From contig NZ_JACOGA010000004.1 of NCBI RefSeq assembly GCF_014284175.1, positions 1 to 64,000 of the forward strand: a DNA stretch of 64,000 bases. Direction: 5' to 3'. This DNA comes from Affinundibacterium flavidum (GTDB lineage Bacteria > Pseudomonadota > Gammaproteobacteria > Burkholderiales > Burkholderiaceae_D). The translations under genes were made by a program, and so were the position numbers. The notes under the pieces were generated by a model, which saw only the letters and a program-made list of their open reading frames with translations, was not told the DNA's origin and made no database searches. Below are positions 9,754 through 24,700 of this stretch, piece after piece (within the stretch, counting starts at the first letter, position 1; each line of letters begins with the position of its first letter).

Positions 9754-12700
9754 TTTGAGATTTTCCATTCTGCAATACCGATCAATTTTGCCAACAGTAT
9801 GCCTTGCGTACCATTTGTATCAATTCGCGGCAATCTGCTTTGCACAACCAGTAAACGCCGGAGTACTTCGTCATTACTCGATGTCATCATGGCTAATTGT
9901 GCGCGACTCAATTCGTCAATCACCGCACTTCGAATCGCAATTTTCTCTGGATCCGTAAAGCTCATCGTTGATATTTGACTGATTAACTGAGTTAACAACT
10001 GTGCACCACTCTTCACATCAATATCAAAAGTTTGCGTTTGCAATTTTGTTATATTGAGCAATACGACTTGATTGCTTGTCGTCGTCACTTGGAAGTGCCC
10101 TGCCATAGTTGGAGCACGTAATCGCGCCTTCAGATACTTTGTCTCGTTTGGTGCGACTGGAATCGTCCATGTAACGACTTGTCCTGTAGGAGAGTTCGTT
10201 ACCAAGCCAAACGGCTCAAGTCCGATTATTTGCGCGTCTGCTGGCAAGGTCTGAATGATTTGCAGAACCACCGCTTTTCCATCATTTTTGATCGTGGTGC
10301 TTAAATTGAAAACCTGTCCAGTCACTAAGTCCTGAGGAGCTATGGCATCCGATTTCAAATAATCAAAGCTCTTAGTCATAACATCGAACCAGCGTCCGTC
10401 TATCGATTGTGAACGCAAGGTTTCTTCTAGATCGAATCCAAAAGTCAAAGTTTTACCATTGGCGAGTTGACCACTGACAATAGCATCTGTCGGCGTTGCA
10501 GAATTCATCTTTGCTTGCGGTAAGCTACCAGCGGTTGCCGCTAGTTTGACCGGTGAATTGGTGATCCTGAAACTTCCTGGTGCGAACAAATTACCAGACA
10601 TGTTCAAAACCTGATCCGCAACAGAATATTTCCCATTGTAATTAACACCGCTACATTGGCTAATTTGCGTATTCCGGCTATCCCCTAAACCGTCGAGCAA
10701 CATGCTATTACCTCTGACAATCGCAGCTCGAACCTCTGCCCCCGCGGGCTCGGCAATATTTGTCGCGCCATTGCTTAGCCATACTGTACTATACAGACCA
10801 CTCCGCAATTCATTTAAGAACGTAGATGGGGAGCTGGTAACTTTATGTGCTACCCCAAGTCCATCCAAATAGAGATCAAGCATCTGTGCCCTGCTAGCAT
10901 CACAAATTGCAAGTGCCGATGAATTTTCAATCGGGATTGGCGTTGCGCCACATTGCCCCAGATAGTCGTCAGACGCACGTTTACAGGCGCTATAAACCAA
11001 GACGCTTTGCCAAGATGAAGTTTGCTGATTAATAGTAACTTTCACTTTTGGTTCGGAAAGGGCAAATTTATCTTGTACCAAGATCTGCTCTTTTCCAGCG
11101 ACGGTTGCAGACAAAGCGACTTGATAATTACTGCCTGCTGTACCTGTTGTGGTCCAACTGGTAGATGCTGAATATTTTGCTGCAATTGCCAAGTTAATCG
11201 AATAGGGGTATTCAGCAACCACCTTCTTCGATGCCGCATCAATAATACTTAATTTCAAAGGCAAATTACTCAAGGCAACTTTGCCACTATTTGTAACCGC
11301 AAAAGACACAAGAATAGGATCACCGACAGGGATGTCTTTTGCCGATAAAGTCATGGTTCCCACTAGTTCCGAATTATCCACAACAAAATCGACCTCTGCG
11401 ACATTGGAGACTTGCTCCAAATTATCTGTCGCGCGTACTCTTGCTTTGTGTGGGCCTTCAGTCATAGTTGAAATAACCGATTGATACTGAGTGCCTGCCA
11501 TCGTCATCAAACTCCAGGCACCACTATCTACTTGGTATTCAAGCTTGGCAATCGTCGACGCACTGCTATTTGCCGTTGCTGTCAAAGTCATTGGCGTTCG
11601 TACATTTAAGCCATTTATTGGAGCTGTAATAGTAACGGTAGGGATTGCCAATGTAATCTGGAATCGAATTGTCTTGCTGACTTGATTGCCTGCTTTATCG
11701 TCCGCATCAATTTGCAAGATATGCGCACCGGATTTATTGACCACGGTACCGGATACATAGCTCACACCATCTAACAACAATTTTGTAGTAAGGAGATTAG
11801 TGTCGGTCACCGTAATGACTGGCGTCACTGCACTGGTGTATTGCTGCGCATCAGTTACTCCACTGACCGCAATAACTGGTGCCGTATTATCGACGATGAC
11901 ATCCACACCTGCGATTGCTGAGGTCTGAGATTCAGCATCTGTCGCCCGCACATTGAGTTTGTACGCTCCGTCAGGCAAGTCAGTAATCGTCGCCACAAAA
12001 TTAGGGGCGGCAACAGACATGGCTTCCCATGCTCCGCCGTTCACTTGGTATTCAACTCGTGAAATAGTTGACGAAGCACTGGTCGCGCTCGCACTTAATG
12101 TCAGTGGCGTACGCACAAATTTACCTGACAGTGGAGCCAGTACATTAACTACAGGTGCTGCATACGCAATCTGGAATCGAATCGTCCTGCTGACCTGATT
12201 ACCTGCTTTATCGTCCGCATCAATTTGCAAGATATGCGCACCGGATTTATTGACCACGGTACCGGATACATAGCTCACACCATCTAACAACAATTTTGTA
12301 GTAAGGAGATTAGTGTCGGTCACCGTAATGACTGGCGTCACTGCACTGGTGTATTGCTGCGCATCAGTTACTCCACTGACCGCAATAACTGGTGCCGTAT
12401 TATCGACGATGACATCCACACCTGCGATTGCTGAGGTCTGAGATTCAGCATCTGTCGCCCGCACATTGAGTTTGTACGCTCCGTCAGGCAAGTCAGTAAT
12501 CGTCGCCACAAAATTAGGGGCAGCAACAGACATGGCTCCCCATACTCCGCCGTTCACTTGGTATTCAACTCGTGAAATAGTTGACGAAGCACTGGTCGCG
12601 CTCGCACTTAATGTCAGTGGCGTACGAACAAATTTACCTGACAGTGGAGCAAGTACATTAACCACAGGTGCTGCATACGCAATCTGGAATCGAATCGTCT

Positions 12701-15700
12701 TGCTGACTTGATTACCAGCTTTATCATCCGCATCAATTTGCAAGACATGCGCACCGGATTTGTTAACCGCCGTACCAGATACGTAGCTCACACCATCTAA
12801 CAATAATTTTGTAGTGAGAAGATTTGTATCGGTCACCGTAATGACTGGCGTCACTGCACTGGTGTATTGCTGCGCATCAGTTACTCCACTGACCGCAATA
12901 ACTGGTGCCGTATTATCGACGATGACATCCACACCTGCGATTGCTGAGGTCTGAGATTCATCATCTGTCGCCCGCACATTGAGTTTGTACGCTCCGTCAG
13001 GCAAGTCAGTAATCGTCGCCACAAAATTAGGAGCAGCAACAGACATGGCTCCCCATACTCCGCCGTTCACTTGGTATTCAACTCGTGAAATAGTTGACGA
13101 AGCACTGGTCGCGCTCGCACTTAATGTCAGTGGCGTACGAACAAATTTACCTGACAGTGGAGCAAGTACATTAACCACAGGTGCTGCATACGCAATCTGG
13201 AATCGAATCGTCTTGCTGACCTGATTACCTGCTTTATCATCCGCATCAATTTGCAAGACATGCGCGCCCGATTTGGCGATCACTGTGCCTGATACATAGC
13301 TCACACCATCTAACAATAACTTTGTAGTGAGAAGATTAGTGTCGGTCACCGTAATGACCGGCGTCACTGCGCTGGTGTATTGCTGCGCATCGGCTACTCC
13401 ACTGACCGCAATAACTGGTGCCGTATTGTCGACTTGAATGTTGGTCGAAACTACTTCAGACATTTGTCCCAACGCATCTGTCGCACGCAAGGAAAATGAA
13501 TGCACGCTATCAGTCAAACCAGTCAACAGTGCTTGACACTGAGCTCCACTATTCACTTGCATATCGATCCATGCAGCACCATTGACTGCGTATTCAATTT
13601 TAACAATCGAAGAACCATCACTGAATGCTTGAGCTGCCAGTGTTAACGGGAGACGTACGATGGCATTTGCAGTTGGAGTTAATAACTCGACTCTGGGTAG
13701 ATTACCGATAAAGAATTGAATTATTCGCGTTGTGGTATTACCTGCCTTATCTTCAGCAACGACTTTTAGCGTATGACTACCTGATATGGTCACTGGTGTA
13801 GCAGATACAAAATTTTGTTCGTCCAACGTGATTGAAACCGCATTGAGATTTAGATCAGTGACGTTGACAATCGGAATGACAGAGTTCAGATATTTTCCAC
13901 CATCTGTCACCCCTGTAACACTAATCTGTGGCGCCAAATTATCGACCTGAGCATTCAAATTCACAGGTTGTGAAGTATTGTTCGCGATGTCAGTCGTTCG
14001 CAGGAATATGCTAAGCAAGCCGTCGGGTAATCCCGTTAATTTAAGGCCGTAAATGTCAGCTCCAGAACCTTGAGGAGGCAGAATATTCCAACTAGTTCCA
14101 TCTATAGAATACTCAACTTTTGCCACCCGTGTATCTTTGTCATTAGAGCGAACTGATAGAGCAAGCAAATTACTGTTGAAATACTGGCTTGGCAGTGGTG
14201 TAAGAATGGTCAGCGTTGGCGGTAATCGATCAACCACACGCAAAATTCCTCTGTCCAAAGCGATTAGCTTGCCGGAAATTTCAGCGCTCATCAAAATTTG
14301 TAATGGTTTGATCGGCCAAGAATCAACTTCAAACCATGCTTGCCCTTTCGCTTCAGTTCCCTCATTAAGATTCACAGTAGTTTGGTAATGCGCAACAATT
14401 TTTCCACTCTCTGGGTCAAGCACATTCAATATGACTGGGGTTCCAGTAAGCGAAACAGTCCCGACATTTTTGACTGAATATGAAATTGCCAGACGATCGC
14501 CAGGAGCCACATTGGCAGCATCGACTATTATGCTACCTTCAACTTGCTCAACTACATTGCGAATCACTTCGAACGAAGCGTCAACATCCGCCAACCGCGT
14601 AGAATTTACGGAAACACGCAATGTCGCACGGTACATACCTAAAGACATAGCACTAGTGTTCCACGCGAAGTTAATCGCAGTCGGAGTACCAGTGTATAGC
14701 GTTTCCAGGGCCTGTTCACTTTGATAAACGACTTCACCTTTAGCATTGAATATCTGAAGTGTAGCCAAGCTATTTTGTAGGGATTCGTTACCATTCAATT
14801 GAATCTTGGCATTCAGCTGTACTGTTTGCTGAGTCTGATATTGGGCTTTATCGGTAATCAAGTTTGCTTGAACATTTTGTACAGAGTTAACGCTAAAAAT
14901 AGTGGTGCCCGTATCGATCAGTGCATTCACATTGTTGTACAGCTTCGCAACGACTCTGTAAGCGCCGGCATAGAGGCTACCGGTATTCCAATGTGCAGAA
15001 CTTTGTATCGTTTGACCAAATTTCAAATCCTTCACTGAAATTTCTCCCAGTTCACTAACTAGGAAACCATTTTGATCTTCAATTGAAGATTTAATCACGC
15101 CTGAAAACAATGATCCTGGGTTGGTAACAACAAAGTTCACATCTACCGGTACATTAGCAGCATAAGTAGCCGAATCTGTTTTCACACTTAAGCCAGGAAT
15201 CGCATTTGCCGCGACACTAAATTCTCTGACTACTGAATTGTTAGTTTCATTCGACTCTTGGACTGCCTCTAGTGGATCAAGAGATAATGTCAAGGTATAT
15301 GTACCTGCCTGAACTGGCGTCCAGTCAATTGGATAGATGACATTACTAGCACCCGCTAAGGACGGAACTATCTCATCCAATAAATTGAGCACAATGCCAT
15401 CAGGCGCACGAAGTTTTACATTCACTCTAAAGTTATTTGCAGGTAAATTTCCCTGATTACGAATTTGCGCTGTCACTCGCGATTTTTCGCCAAGCAAAGG
15501 TGTTGAAGGCAAGAGAACGATATCCTGTAACTCCGCAAGCAAATCTGGCATTGGCCCGGCATTCAAAGTCACCCGTACTGGCTCCGATTCTGAGCCTCTG
15601 TTTCCAAACTGATCGCTCGCATGTGCCGTAAATAAGTTCTCGCCAGCGCGTAATTTCACAGCTGGAAACTGGAAGTATCCAGCTGGTGTCACGCGCGTCA

Positions 15701-18700
15701 AAACCAGATCAGAATTATCCGATGTTGCTTGATAAAGCAACAGTCCGCTCCTTGTCACGAGCGTTTTGTCACTCGCAGCTTGTGCGTCATTAGCCACCAC
15801 TGATTTAATATTGCCATCACTGGAATGCACCACCAAGTTGCTACCTTCAAGCGTCAGATAGTCACCACTAACACCTGGCAGAAAGTGTGGGTAAAGGTCA
15901 TCACCATTATTCAAGCGATCTTCACCAATGACTCTTGTCAACCCAGTTTCAGGTTGGTATAGAGCGACTTGCGAATTGCCGTTAGCATTTCTGAACTGAT
16001 AAAGCAGGCGCGAACTATCGGAAGACCATGATGCAGAACTACTTTCCCGACCACTTATCACTTCGACTGAAATTCCAGTCTCAAGATTAAGGACATTCAA
16101 AATTTGGTTCCGTTGATACGCCAGCCATTTTCCATTTGGTGACCAAACTAATTTACCGCTTAGTTCCCACATGTTCGCGCTTATCAACAAACGCAAATTT
16201 TTTGTCGCACGATCAATTAACCAAAGTCCTTGTTCATTCTGATCACGCGCTCCGACCGCAGCAATGGACATGCCATCAGGTGACCAAGTGAACGAACGAT
16301 CTGCAATCTGCAAGTCACTTTCTCTGCGAATCGTTTCCTGCCCTTCTTGAAAGCTGTAAATACTCAGATGATCTACCTGACTATCATATTGAACAAATCC
16401 TACCGTCGATCCATCCGCCGACCATATCGCAGCATTTGGTTGGATCGCTCCTGGCACAACTTTTGACAGACCCGTATCGAGATCAAGCAAAGTCAATGAC
16501 CGGCCAACCAAAGCTAAGTGTTGACCATCTGCGCTCATATTGAAGGAATCAAATATGTTCGACACACGAATTGTTTTCTTCACGACATCTTTTGACGTCA
16601 TGCCGACATCAAGCACAGCCTGATTTCGGATCAGAGAAACAGTTGCCCCAGGTTCGGCCATACCAGAAATATTGATGACTGGTTTAGTTGTTGTCACTGA
16701 CATATTCCCTGTCACTGGCATAAAAATAACCGGACTGATTGGTGCTAATGTATCGCTTGGTTTTCCGCTCACCTGGTTAGACTGAACCTGAACATTCCCA
16801 AGTTTGTCCATCGCTGTGACTAAGTAAAAATAGATTTCTCCATTCTTCAAAGCGTTATCGAGATAATTTAAGTTTGTTATTTGTTGCGCGATAGGCTGAT
16901 ATGGGCCACTCGAATTGTTTGATCTCAATATCTGATAACTAGCAGGAACAGCACCAATTGCAGGGGCATTCCACATTAATTTCAATGCATTTCCACTGGC
17001 TACAGGTGCCAATGTTAAATTAATTGGGCCACTAGGAATATTTACGCTGATACTGGCAACAGATTCATTCGAACTTGGACTGGCATTATTCAACGCATCT
17101 AAGGCTTTCACTGTGTAGCGATAACTGCCATTCGGCAACTCTTTATCAACAAAGCGACGATTTTGCAGGTCAACAATTTTCGCAATAGAAATCCCATCGC
17201 GGAATACTTCGTACGCAGCGAGATCAGCAGCAATCGACTCGGTCCAATTCAAAACCACAGAACTAGCATCAACAGCGGAACTTAACACCACCGCATCTGG
17301 AGCAACAACATCTCCTATAGTCTGTCTCAAGTTTGCTGGAGCGCTAAACACGCCACTACTATTTTGTGCAAAGACACTAAAATTGTTTATTCCATTCTTA
17401 ACCTGTCCGGACCAGGTATTCTCAGTTTGTGTTGGGATGATAGACACCAACACTTCGTCAATACTCGACTCGCCGTATTTCGACTTAATAAGCTTGATAC
17501 GAAGTTGGTTCGTCAAATAGGGGCGTGACAAAATCGTCTCAACATGAATGCTTGTGTTTCCACGAATACCGGCCACCGGAACCCAAACTTGCCCATCCCA
17601 GGCTTCAATATCGTAATCACTTAATATGTTTTGTGACACGACCTTGATCTGTTGAACGGTGACAGTCTGCGCATAACTCAAACTTAACCATTGATTCTGT
17701 TCTGCTAATTGTGGATCCGGTCTCCATGCAGTGCTCAAATTTCCATCGATTGCATTTGACGGCTCCGCATAATAGTTTGGATTGCTACTGGAAGCCGTTG
17801 CGATAGTGCCTGAAGCAATTTCTACATTATTGATTCCATTGACTTGTACATGATATCCGCGAATGCCAACGTCAACATTTGGAGTCCAATTTATAGTGGC
17901 ATTCAGCCCATTACTACTGCCCGCCAACCCAACAGGAGCCGATGGTATATCAGCCTTCACCACATGAAAATTAATCGATTTACTGACATTGCCGTCCGCA
18001 TCTTTTTGATTCAATGTGAAAATATTCTCTCCAGAATTTAACGGAATATCTGCTTTCGCAAAGGTGCCATCCTCGATGGCATCAAATTGTGCAATGACGC
18101 TAGCATTTGATGACAACAAGACCTTGTTTTTGGCGAGACCTTTTCCTATTAATCCATAAGTTGTGTCTAAGGTTGGAGTGTAGGGCTGAACAATTGCAGG
18201 CGTATACACTAGTGCAGTCACATCCGTACTAGGCTTACTCATTATTTCGTTCGTGCTCACTGCATAAATGCGATATCGGTAAGAAGCATCATCTAAATTT
18301 TCGTCAACGAAACTTAATCCATTCACTGGGGCATTTGTAAGGCGAACAATTTTTCCAGCGGGATCTATGCGATCAACGACGTAGCCAGCAAGCTCATTTG
18401 ATGTATTGGAATTCCAAGTCAAATTCACATTGCCGCCATCGACTTTCGCTTTCAATCCATTCACTGTATCTGGTACGGTGAGATTCTTATATGAAACCTT
18501 GATTGCAACGGGTGCTGCGTCGGTATGTCCTGTCACATCCGTTGCCACTGCTTGCAACAAATAGTCTCCGTATGCCGTTCCGATCGGGGTCCAATTCGTT
18601 TCATACGGAACTTTGCTTACTGGACCAGAGAAATTCGTCCACACATTGTCAACCAAGGATTTGTATTGGAATTGAACGGTCGCGATATCAGTATCCGCAG

Positions 18701-21700
18701 CAGTAGCCAGCAGATAGATCGTCTTGTCAAATTTGGTGCCATCCACAGGTTTGATGATGGAAGCATGTGGCGCGCGGTTATCCAAAGTTACGGAAACTGT
18801 GTTTGAAAGGGCGCTGAGATTTTCCGCTCTATCCATAGCCTGAACAGCGTAAGTATGCAGGCCATCAGCTACCTTCAAATCCACAAAATTGCTTGGCACA
18901 ATTAGGTATGGTTTCAAACTGCCTATCACTGCACCGATTGCATTGGCAACTCTTTCATCTCGGTACAAAATATATCCAGCAAGGTCTGAAGATGCACTAG
19001 GAGTCCAAGAAAGTGTCACCGTATCGGCGTTAGCGTTTGCTGTTAAGGAAGTCGGGCTGAGAGGCGAAACATTATCAACTGAAATCGTCACGCTATCTGT
19101 TGCAATTTGCCCCGAAATGTCTTCCACCTCTAACTTGAGTGTCTGTACAGAATTTTCTGGAAGGCCTAAGGTATTCCAACTTCCCAATACATCGGCAATG
19201 GTGGAAATTGAAGAACGTCGTAGCTGTTGCCACACGGTTGGCTTGTCTCCCGCACCAACATAAAGTCGATATTCTTTCAAGCCCAATGAGGAATTAGCAG
19301 TTCCTTTAATATCGAGCAATGAACTAACCAGAGAGCCACGAGCAGGTGTGAATATCTGCGCAGTTGGACCAGTTTGATCAACCACCAGACTAACGGAATT
19401 TGAATTCAGACCCTCCCAACCGGCACGGTCTATTGCTCTAATCGTATAACTATAGGTACCGTTCAATAGAGAAGAATCTACGTACGTATTTCCTTTAACT
19501 ACTTCTGAGTTAATACGCACACCATTTCTGAAAATGGCATACCCAACGACATCGTTTTCTACACTTGCACTCCACGACAAGCGTGCATCTTGACGATTCT
19601 CCAGCTTAACTTCCACATTAGTGACTACGCCCGGTGCCACCGTATCTACGATAATTTCACTCAGAGTTTCGGTGGTGTTTCCAGCCTTATCAGTCACCGT
19701 TAGTTTCAATGTATGCGTTCCATCAGAAGGCAGTTGCTGCCAATTGAGTAAGGCACCGGAACTAACAGCAGTAGTACTTGTACTTAATAATGACCAACGA
19801 TCCGCCAATCTTTTTGAGCCCGCGGCAATTTCGATCTTATAGTCGTGGAAATTGGTGTCTGATGCAGTACCTACGATATCCATCCCTCGCTTCACGTAGC
19901 TAAGGTCTAGCGGTGCGCTTATTGACGCTACTGGTAATGTATTATCTACAGTCACAGACAGTGTGGCCTGATTAGTTAAGCCTGCAAGATCATTGGCTTT
20001 GAGCCACAAGGTATACGTGCCATCGAGTATTTGCGAAACATCCCAGAATTTCACAAGCTCAGACGATTGCAAACTATCACCGCTAATAATGTCAGAGAAA
20101 TTTTCTGAAGGGTTTCCTTGCCCATAACGCAGTTTGTAAGTCGCAAGATTTTTCTCCGTGATTGTCGCACTGAGTTTAACCAATCCTTTTTTCGCGCTCA
20201 CGTAACTTTCATTTGTCGGTAAATCAAATGAAATTTTAGGTGGCGTATTATCGATTTCAAAGAATTTGGTGGACTCGGTAAGATTCTCTGCCTTATCGAC
20301 CGCGACAATCTTCACGCCATATTTAGCTTCCGGTAAACCTTCTAACGAATTAGCAGCTGCGGCAACTTGGTCAACCGCTCCCTCGGCAACTAATTGCCAA
20401 TTTGTTCCACTAGTATTAGTGACGGCATTTGCCGCGAAATAGACTTTATAGGTATCGAGGTAAGCATCGCTTACAGCATAAGAAACATTTCCTTTGGCCG
20501 TTACAAAATTTGTTTTGGGATAAGTAATCGTTGCCTTAGGGGCTACGTTATCCAAAACGATTTGCGTCGCAACCTCTTGTTTCACAGACGCATTATCCAA
20601 AGATGTTGCCGTCATTTTTGCAAAATAAAGGCCATCTCTTTCCAACTGCCCAAGCAAATTAGTGCCATCCCATAGCCTCACCGCTGCGCCAGAATTAAGC
20701 ACTTCGTCATTAATCAGCGTTTTTACTAAACTACCGTCTATCGTATCTCGCAAGATTTCAAGTTTCACCTTTGCCGGGCTCAAGAGAGCGTAACGAATAG
20801 TTGCCATATCACGCTTGCCGTCACCATTCGGTGAAAAGATCGCTGGAGCTGACTCTAAGTAACTGATCAGATCGTTTCTAGTGGTGATCTCAATCGGCAT
20901 CGAAACCACAGAATTATTTCCGACACTATCTTGTGCAACAACTCGTAGACTGAGCAAACCTGAAAGACCCAAGGTATTCCAAGTCGCCAATCCTTGTTCA
21001 CTGACTTGCGTTGGCGTCGGCTTACTGCCGTTTTCAATAGTTATCCAAAACTCTGGATTGGATGCCAATGCATATTGAACCGTGTATGACATAAAATTCG
21101 CATCGCGAATCGCGCCATTAATCTGCGCAATCAAACCGAGCTTAGCGTCTCTAATAGGCGCAGTGACAAGTATCGTTGGTGGTGTTGAATCAACCTCAAC
21201 TACGTGGTCTACCTCTTTTGTATTGCCACAAGAATCCTCGTAAACAACGCGCAACAAATACAAACCATCTGTGACAATTTTACCGTCGGTTGCGCGTCCG
21301 TCCCAGTCATAGGCATATTCACCGGCAATCAAAGATTGTGTTTGAGCCAGATGGCGAATTGATGAACCGATCGCAATGGTGTCACCCTGTTCATTGCGCT
21401 GGGCAGAATAAACATGAATATCAACTGTCACCGACTCTGCAGGTGAGATTTTTAAAGAAACATGATCTGGCAAAGAACTCGCTTTTGGTGAAAACACTTT
21501 GCGATCAATTGATGAGGGATTCAATTGAAGTTGATTATCGAGAGCGAATTGTACCGGCGCTGAACAACTCTGATAGCCTGCCGCATTGAATACTCGTAAG
21601 CGAACACTAATATCGCCTTCTATTTGCTCGTTTTCAAACAATCCAAGTCGCCCCAATTCGCCACTACGCGCAACACTTCCTGGAAAGTTCTCATCCAGTT

Positions 21701-24700
21701 GGACATTTGCACTTGACCACTGTAGCGGATGAAAATCGTCGCAGAGTTTGGAGTCTGGATAACTACAGAATGTTGGCGGTAAAGCAGGAGGTCGAATGCG
21801 TTGAGCACTTTGACGCAATCCGCTAAATCCTGTCCTGGTCTTTTCCACGCCAGCAGGGCTGAAAGTTTTCCAATCAGTCGGGTTACTTCCTTTTCCAAAC
21901 TCCAATGCATACGAAACATTGCTGTCGCTAGTAATGCTTCCTTCAATCGCGACAACATTCACCAACTTCTTCAAATCGAGTGGGCTGCGCGCCTTAATAC
22001 CACACATCTTCTGACCATCGCTTGGATAGGTGATGCGTGCTGTTGGAGCAGTATGTACGACAGGAATAGATAATATTTCCGTCGCTACTTTTCCATCCTC
22101 ATTAATAATTCGAGCAAAAAATTGTTTCTCTCCACTCGCAATATTGCTCGTGTCAATTGAGAATACATACTCGGACTGAGTAATATCATTCCAATTATGA
22201 ATAATCTCTTCGCGACCGTCAGCTGTCAATCTTCCCAAAAGCAATTGGGTTAATTTTCGTCCATCTTTAGCATAAGGCGATAATGTAAACTGCAATTTTG
22301 ACGAAGGTGTGGCATTGCAAACTAGCGAAGTTTCAGGTCCCGCGACCCAATTCACTCCTAAGCAATGGGTTGGCAAGACATTCGATTGCGTATAAACCAC
22401 ATCACCAGAGGCCGTTGTTCCTTTAAGACGAATACTGTATCGATCACACGAATGGAGGCTCAAGTCCTTCAATAGCTCAGTTCCCAAATAGTGGGTATAG
22501 AGATCATTTGGATTCTGCACCGTCTGTATCAATCGCTCAGTCAAATAGCGCGGATCGTCTGTACTAGAAATGAGCAAATCTGCCCGTATCATCGGTTCAT
22601 TCCAAACTATTTGGGCAAGCACCTCGATAGCTTGCTCAACACCACCTCGATAATCTTTCACACCAGCGATCGTAAAATGATTATCAATCCGAATAAGGTA
22701 TGGAGACATCGCAACAAATTCATTGGTGTCGTCATCTACTACTTTTAGACGAACAATATAGTCTGTACGCGACTTGATCCCTTTCAAGTCCCACAAAAAT
22801 TCAAAAAAATGATCTGTTGGGGTACTTCCTACAGAAACATAATCATTCTTTAAAATGTCATGCTGTAAGAAACTAGAGATTGGCACTTCATTCCAGGTTG
22901 CACCATCGAGGGCAGATAAAGGCAAATCTTTTTCTGATACGAGCCTCTCTTTAAATTGCAAAACAACTTTATTAATACCCTTACGCAAGGTTTCAGCGAA
23001 TATCAATCGCACTGGTGCGGCACCACTAATTCCAGACAAGAAAGGTATGCCACCAATTTTTTCTGCATTAGAGTAAGGAACGGATACGATCTGTTTCCAA
23101 CGCATATTTTCTGGCGGATTCGTGCGACTGTGCTCGGCAAAATTCAGCAAAAACAATTCCTGAGCGGCGGGTGCCGTACTGGATGATGTTTTCGTACCAG
23201 CTTTATCAGACACGATCATTCGGTATTTCGTACCAACAAATCCCTTAGGATCAAGTAGCTCAGCGCCCTCGTCTTTGATTGCCGGGAAACGCCCGAATTC
23301 TTGCCATTCATTTGAGTTGTTTGCAGAAACACGCTCGATTAGCATGCTTGCATAATTTTGATCACTTGATGCCCACGTCAATTTTGGCACATAAGCCACA
23401 AATTTAGCGCCTTTTTCTTGGTCAAATCTGAATCCATAAGCACTGGTCAAGGAAAGCAAGCTATCAGGTGGTGTATTGTCTATATTGACGAAGAATTCAT
23501 AACTTTGAACTGCAACTCGATAACGCCCATCGGAGACCGTGCGACCTTGATCATCACGTCCATCCCATACAAAAAACGCTTCTTGACCAATCGAATAATG
23601 ATCCCTCGAGACACTACGAATCGCAGCATTATTTGCGTCATACACAGTGAACTCCAGATGTACTGGATCTAAAACTCGATAATGCAGTTTTAAAACGTCT
23701 TGCACCGAATCACCGTTCGGTGACACAAATTCAGTATCTTTATAGAGATCTGTAATACTCGGGGTATCCATCCAAGAAATACGTCGAATCTGTTGGCGTT
23801 TGTTACCTGCCAGATCTTCCACTGTAAGACGCAAGTAGTAATGTCCAAAAGCTGGCGGCACCCAATTCGTAAACACTCCGTCAATTATGGGAGTGCTGCT
23901 TCCTGGAACAACGGTCTTCCAATCATTCGGTGTCGACGCCGCTGCGTATTCAATCATATAGCGTGAGAAATTTTGGTCAGTCGCGGTACCGCGTAAAATC
24001 AAACCGCCAATGGTCGCACTGCGCAACGGCTGCAAATCCAAACTCATATTGAGCAAACTACCAAAGCTATATTGATCTGGGCCCGATTCATAACAGCTAC
24101 TCGATGAATCCCTTGCAGCACGCCAAGATGAAAACATCAATTTACGACCGCTTGGCAAAAATCCCTGCAAGCTCATTCTTATGTCACTGCGATTATTGGT
24201 CAGGTCCGCAGAAGAGTGCCAATTTTTGAACAATGGACGTACTTTATTCGCATCATCTAATAACACGGCATCGATGCAAGTCTGCTCAGCTTGATTTTCG
24301 CAATCGTTACCTAATTGCCGAATGACAGTGCGTTCATTTGGTGCCCATGCGTACATGACCGATTCTGCGTTAACTTGACGTGTTTGGATCCGCGCAGACT
24401 CAACGTACTCCAATTCGCCACTCGACAAATCAGCTTTTACCATCACGTGTTGTGGACCACTATATCCACCAAGAACTACAGGTGGGCCAGCAAGTTTGTG
24501 TGCCACAGAGTTCGAAGCGATTGATTCAGAGCGGCAACTTTCAAAGCAAGTCGAGAATCCGAACACAAATTCGGTGCTACTGCTTGCCCACGCTAAATTG
24601 GCGATTTTCCCCTCGCCATTTTCTATACTTGCGTTACCCACGGCTGTCTCAAACGATTTGACGACATTAAATTCTGTGTCAAATACATAGATTCTGGCAT

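Noticed and set aside
11655..13435. Regularly spaced repeats suggesting a CRISPR-like array
   Set aside because: The 513-bp units are coding, contiguous and in frame; there are no short repeats with unique spacers.
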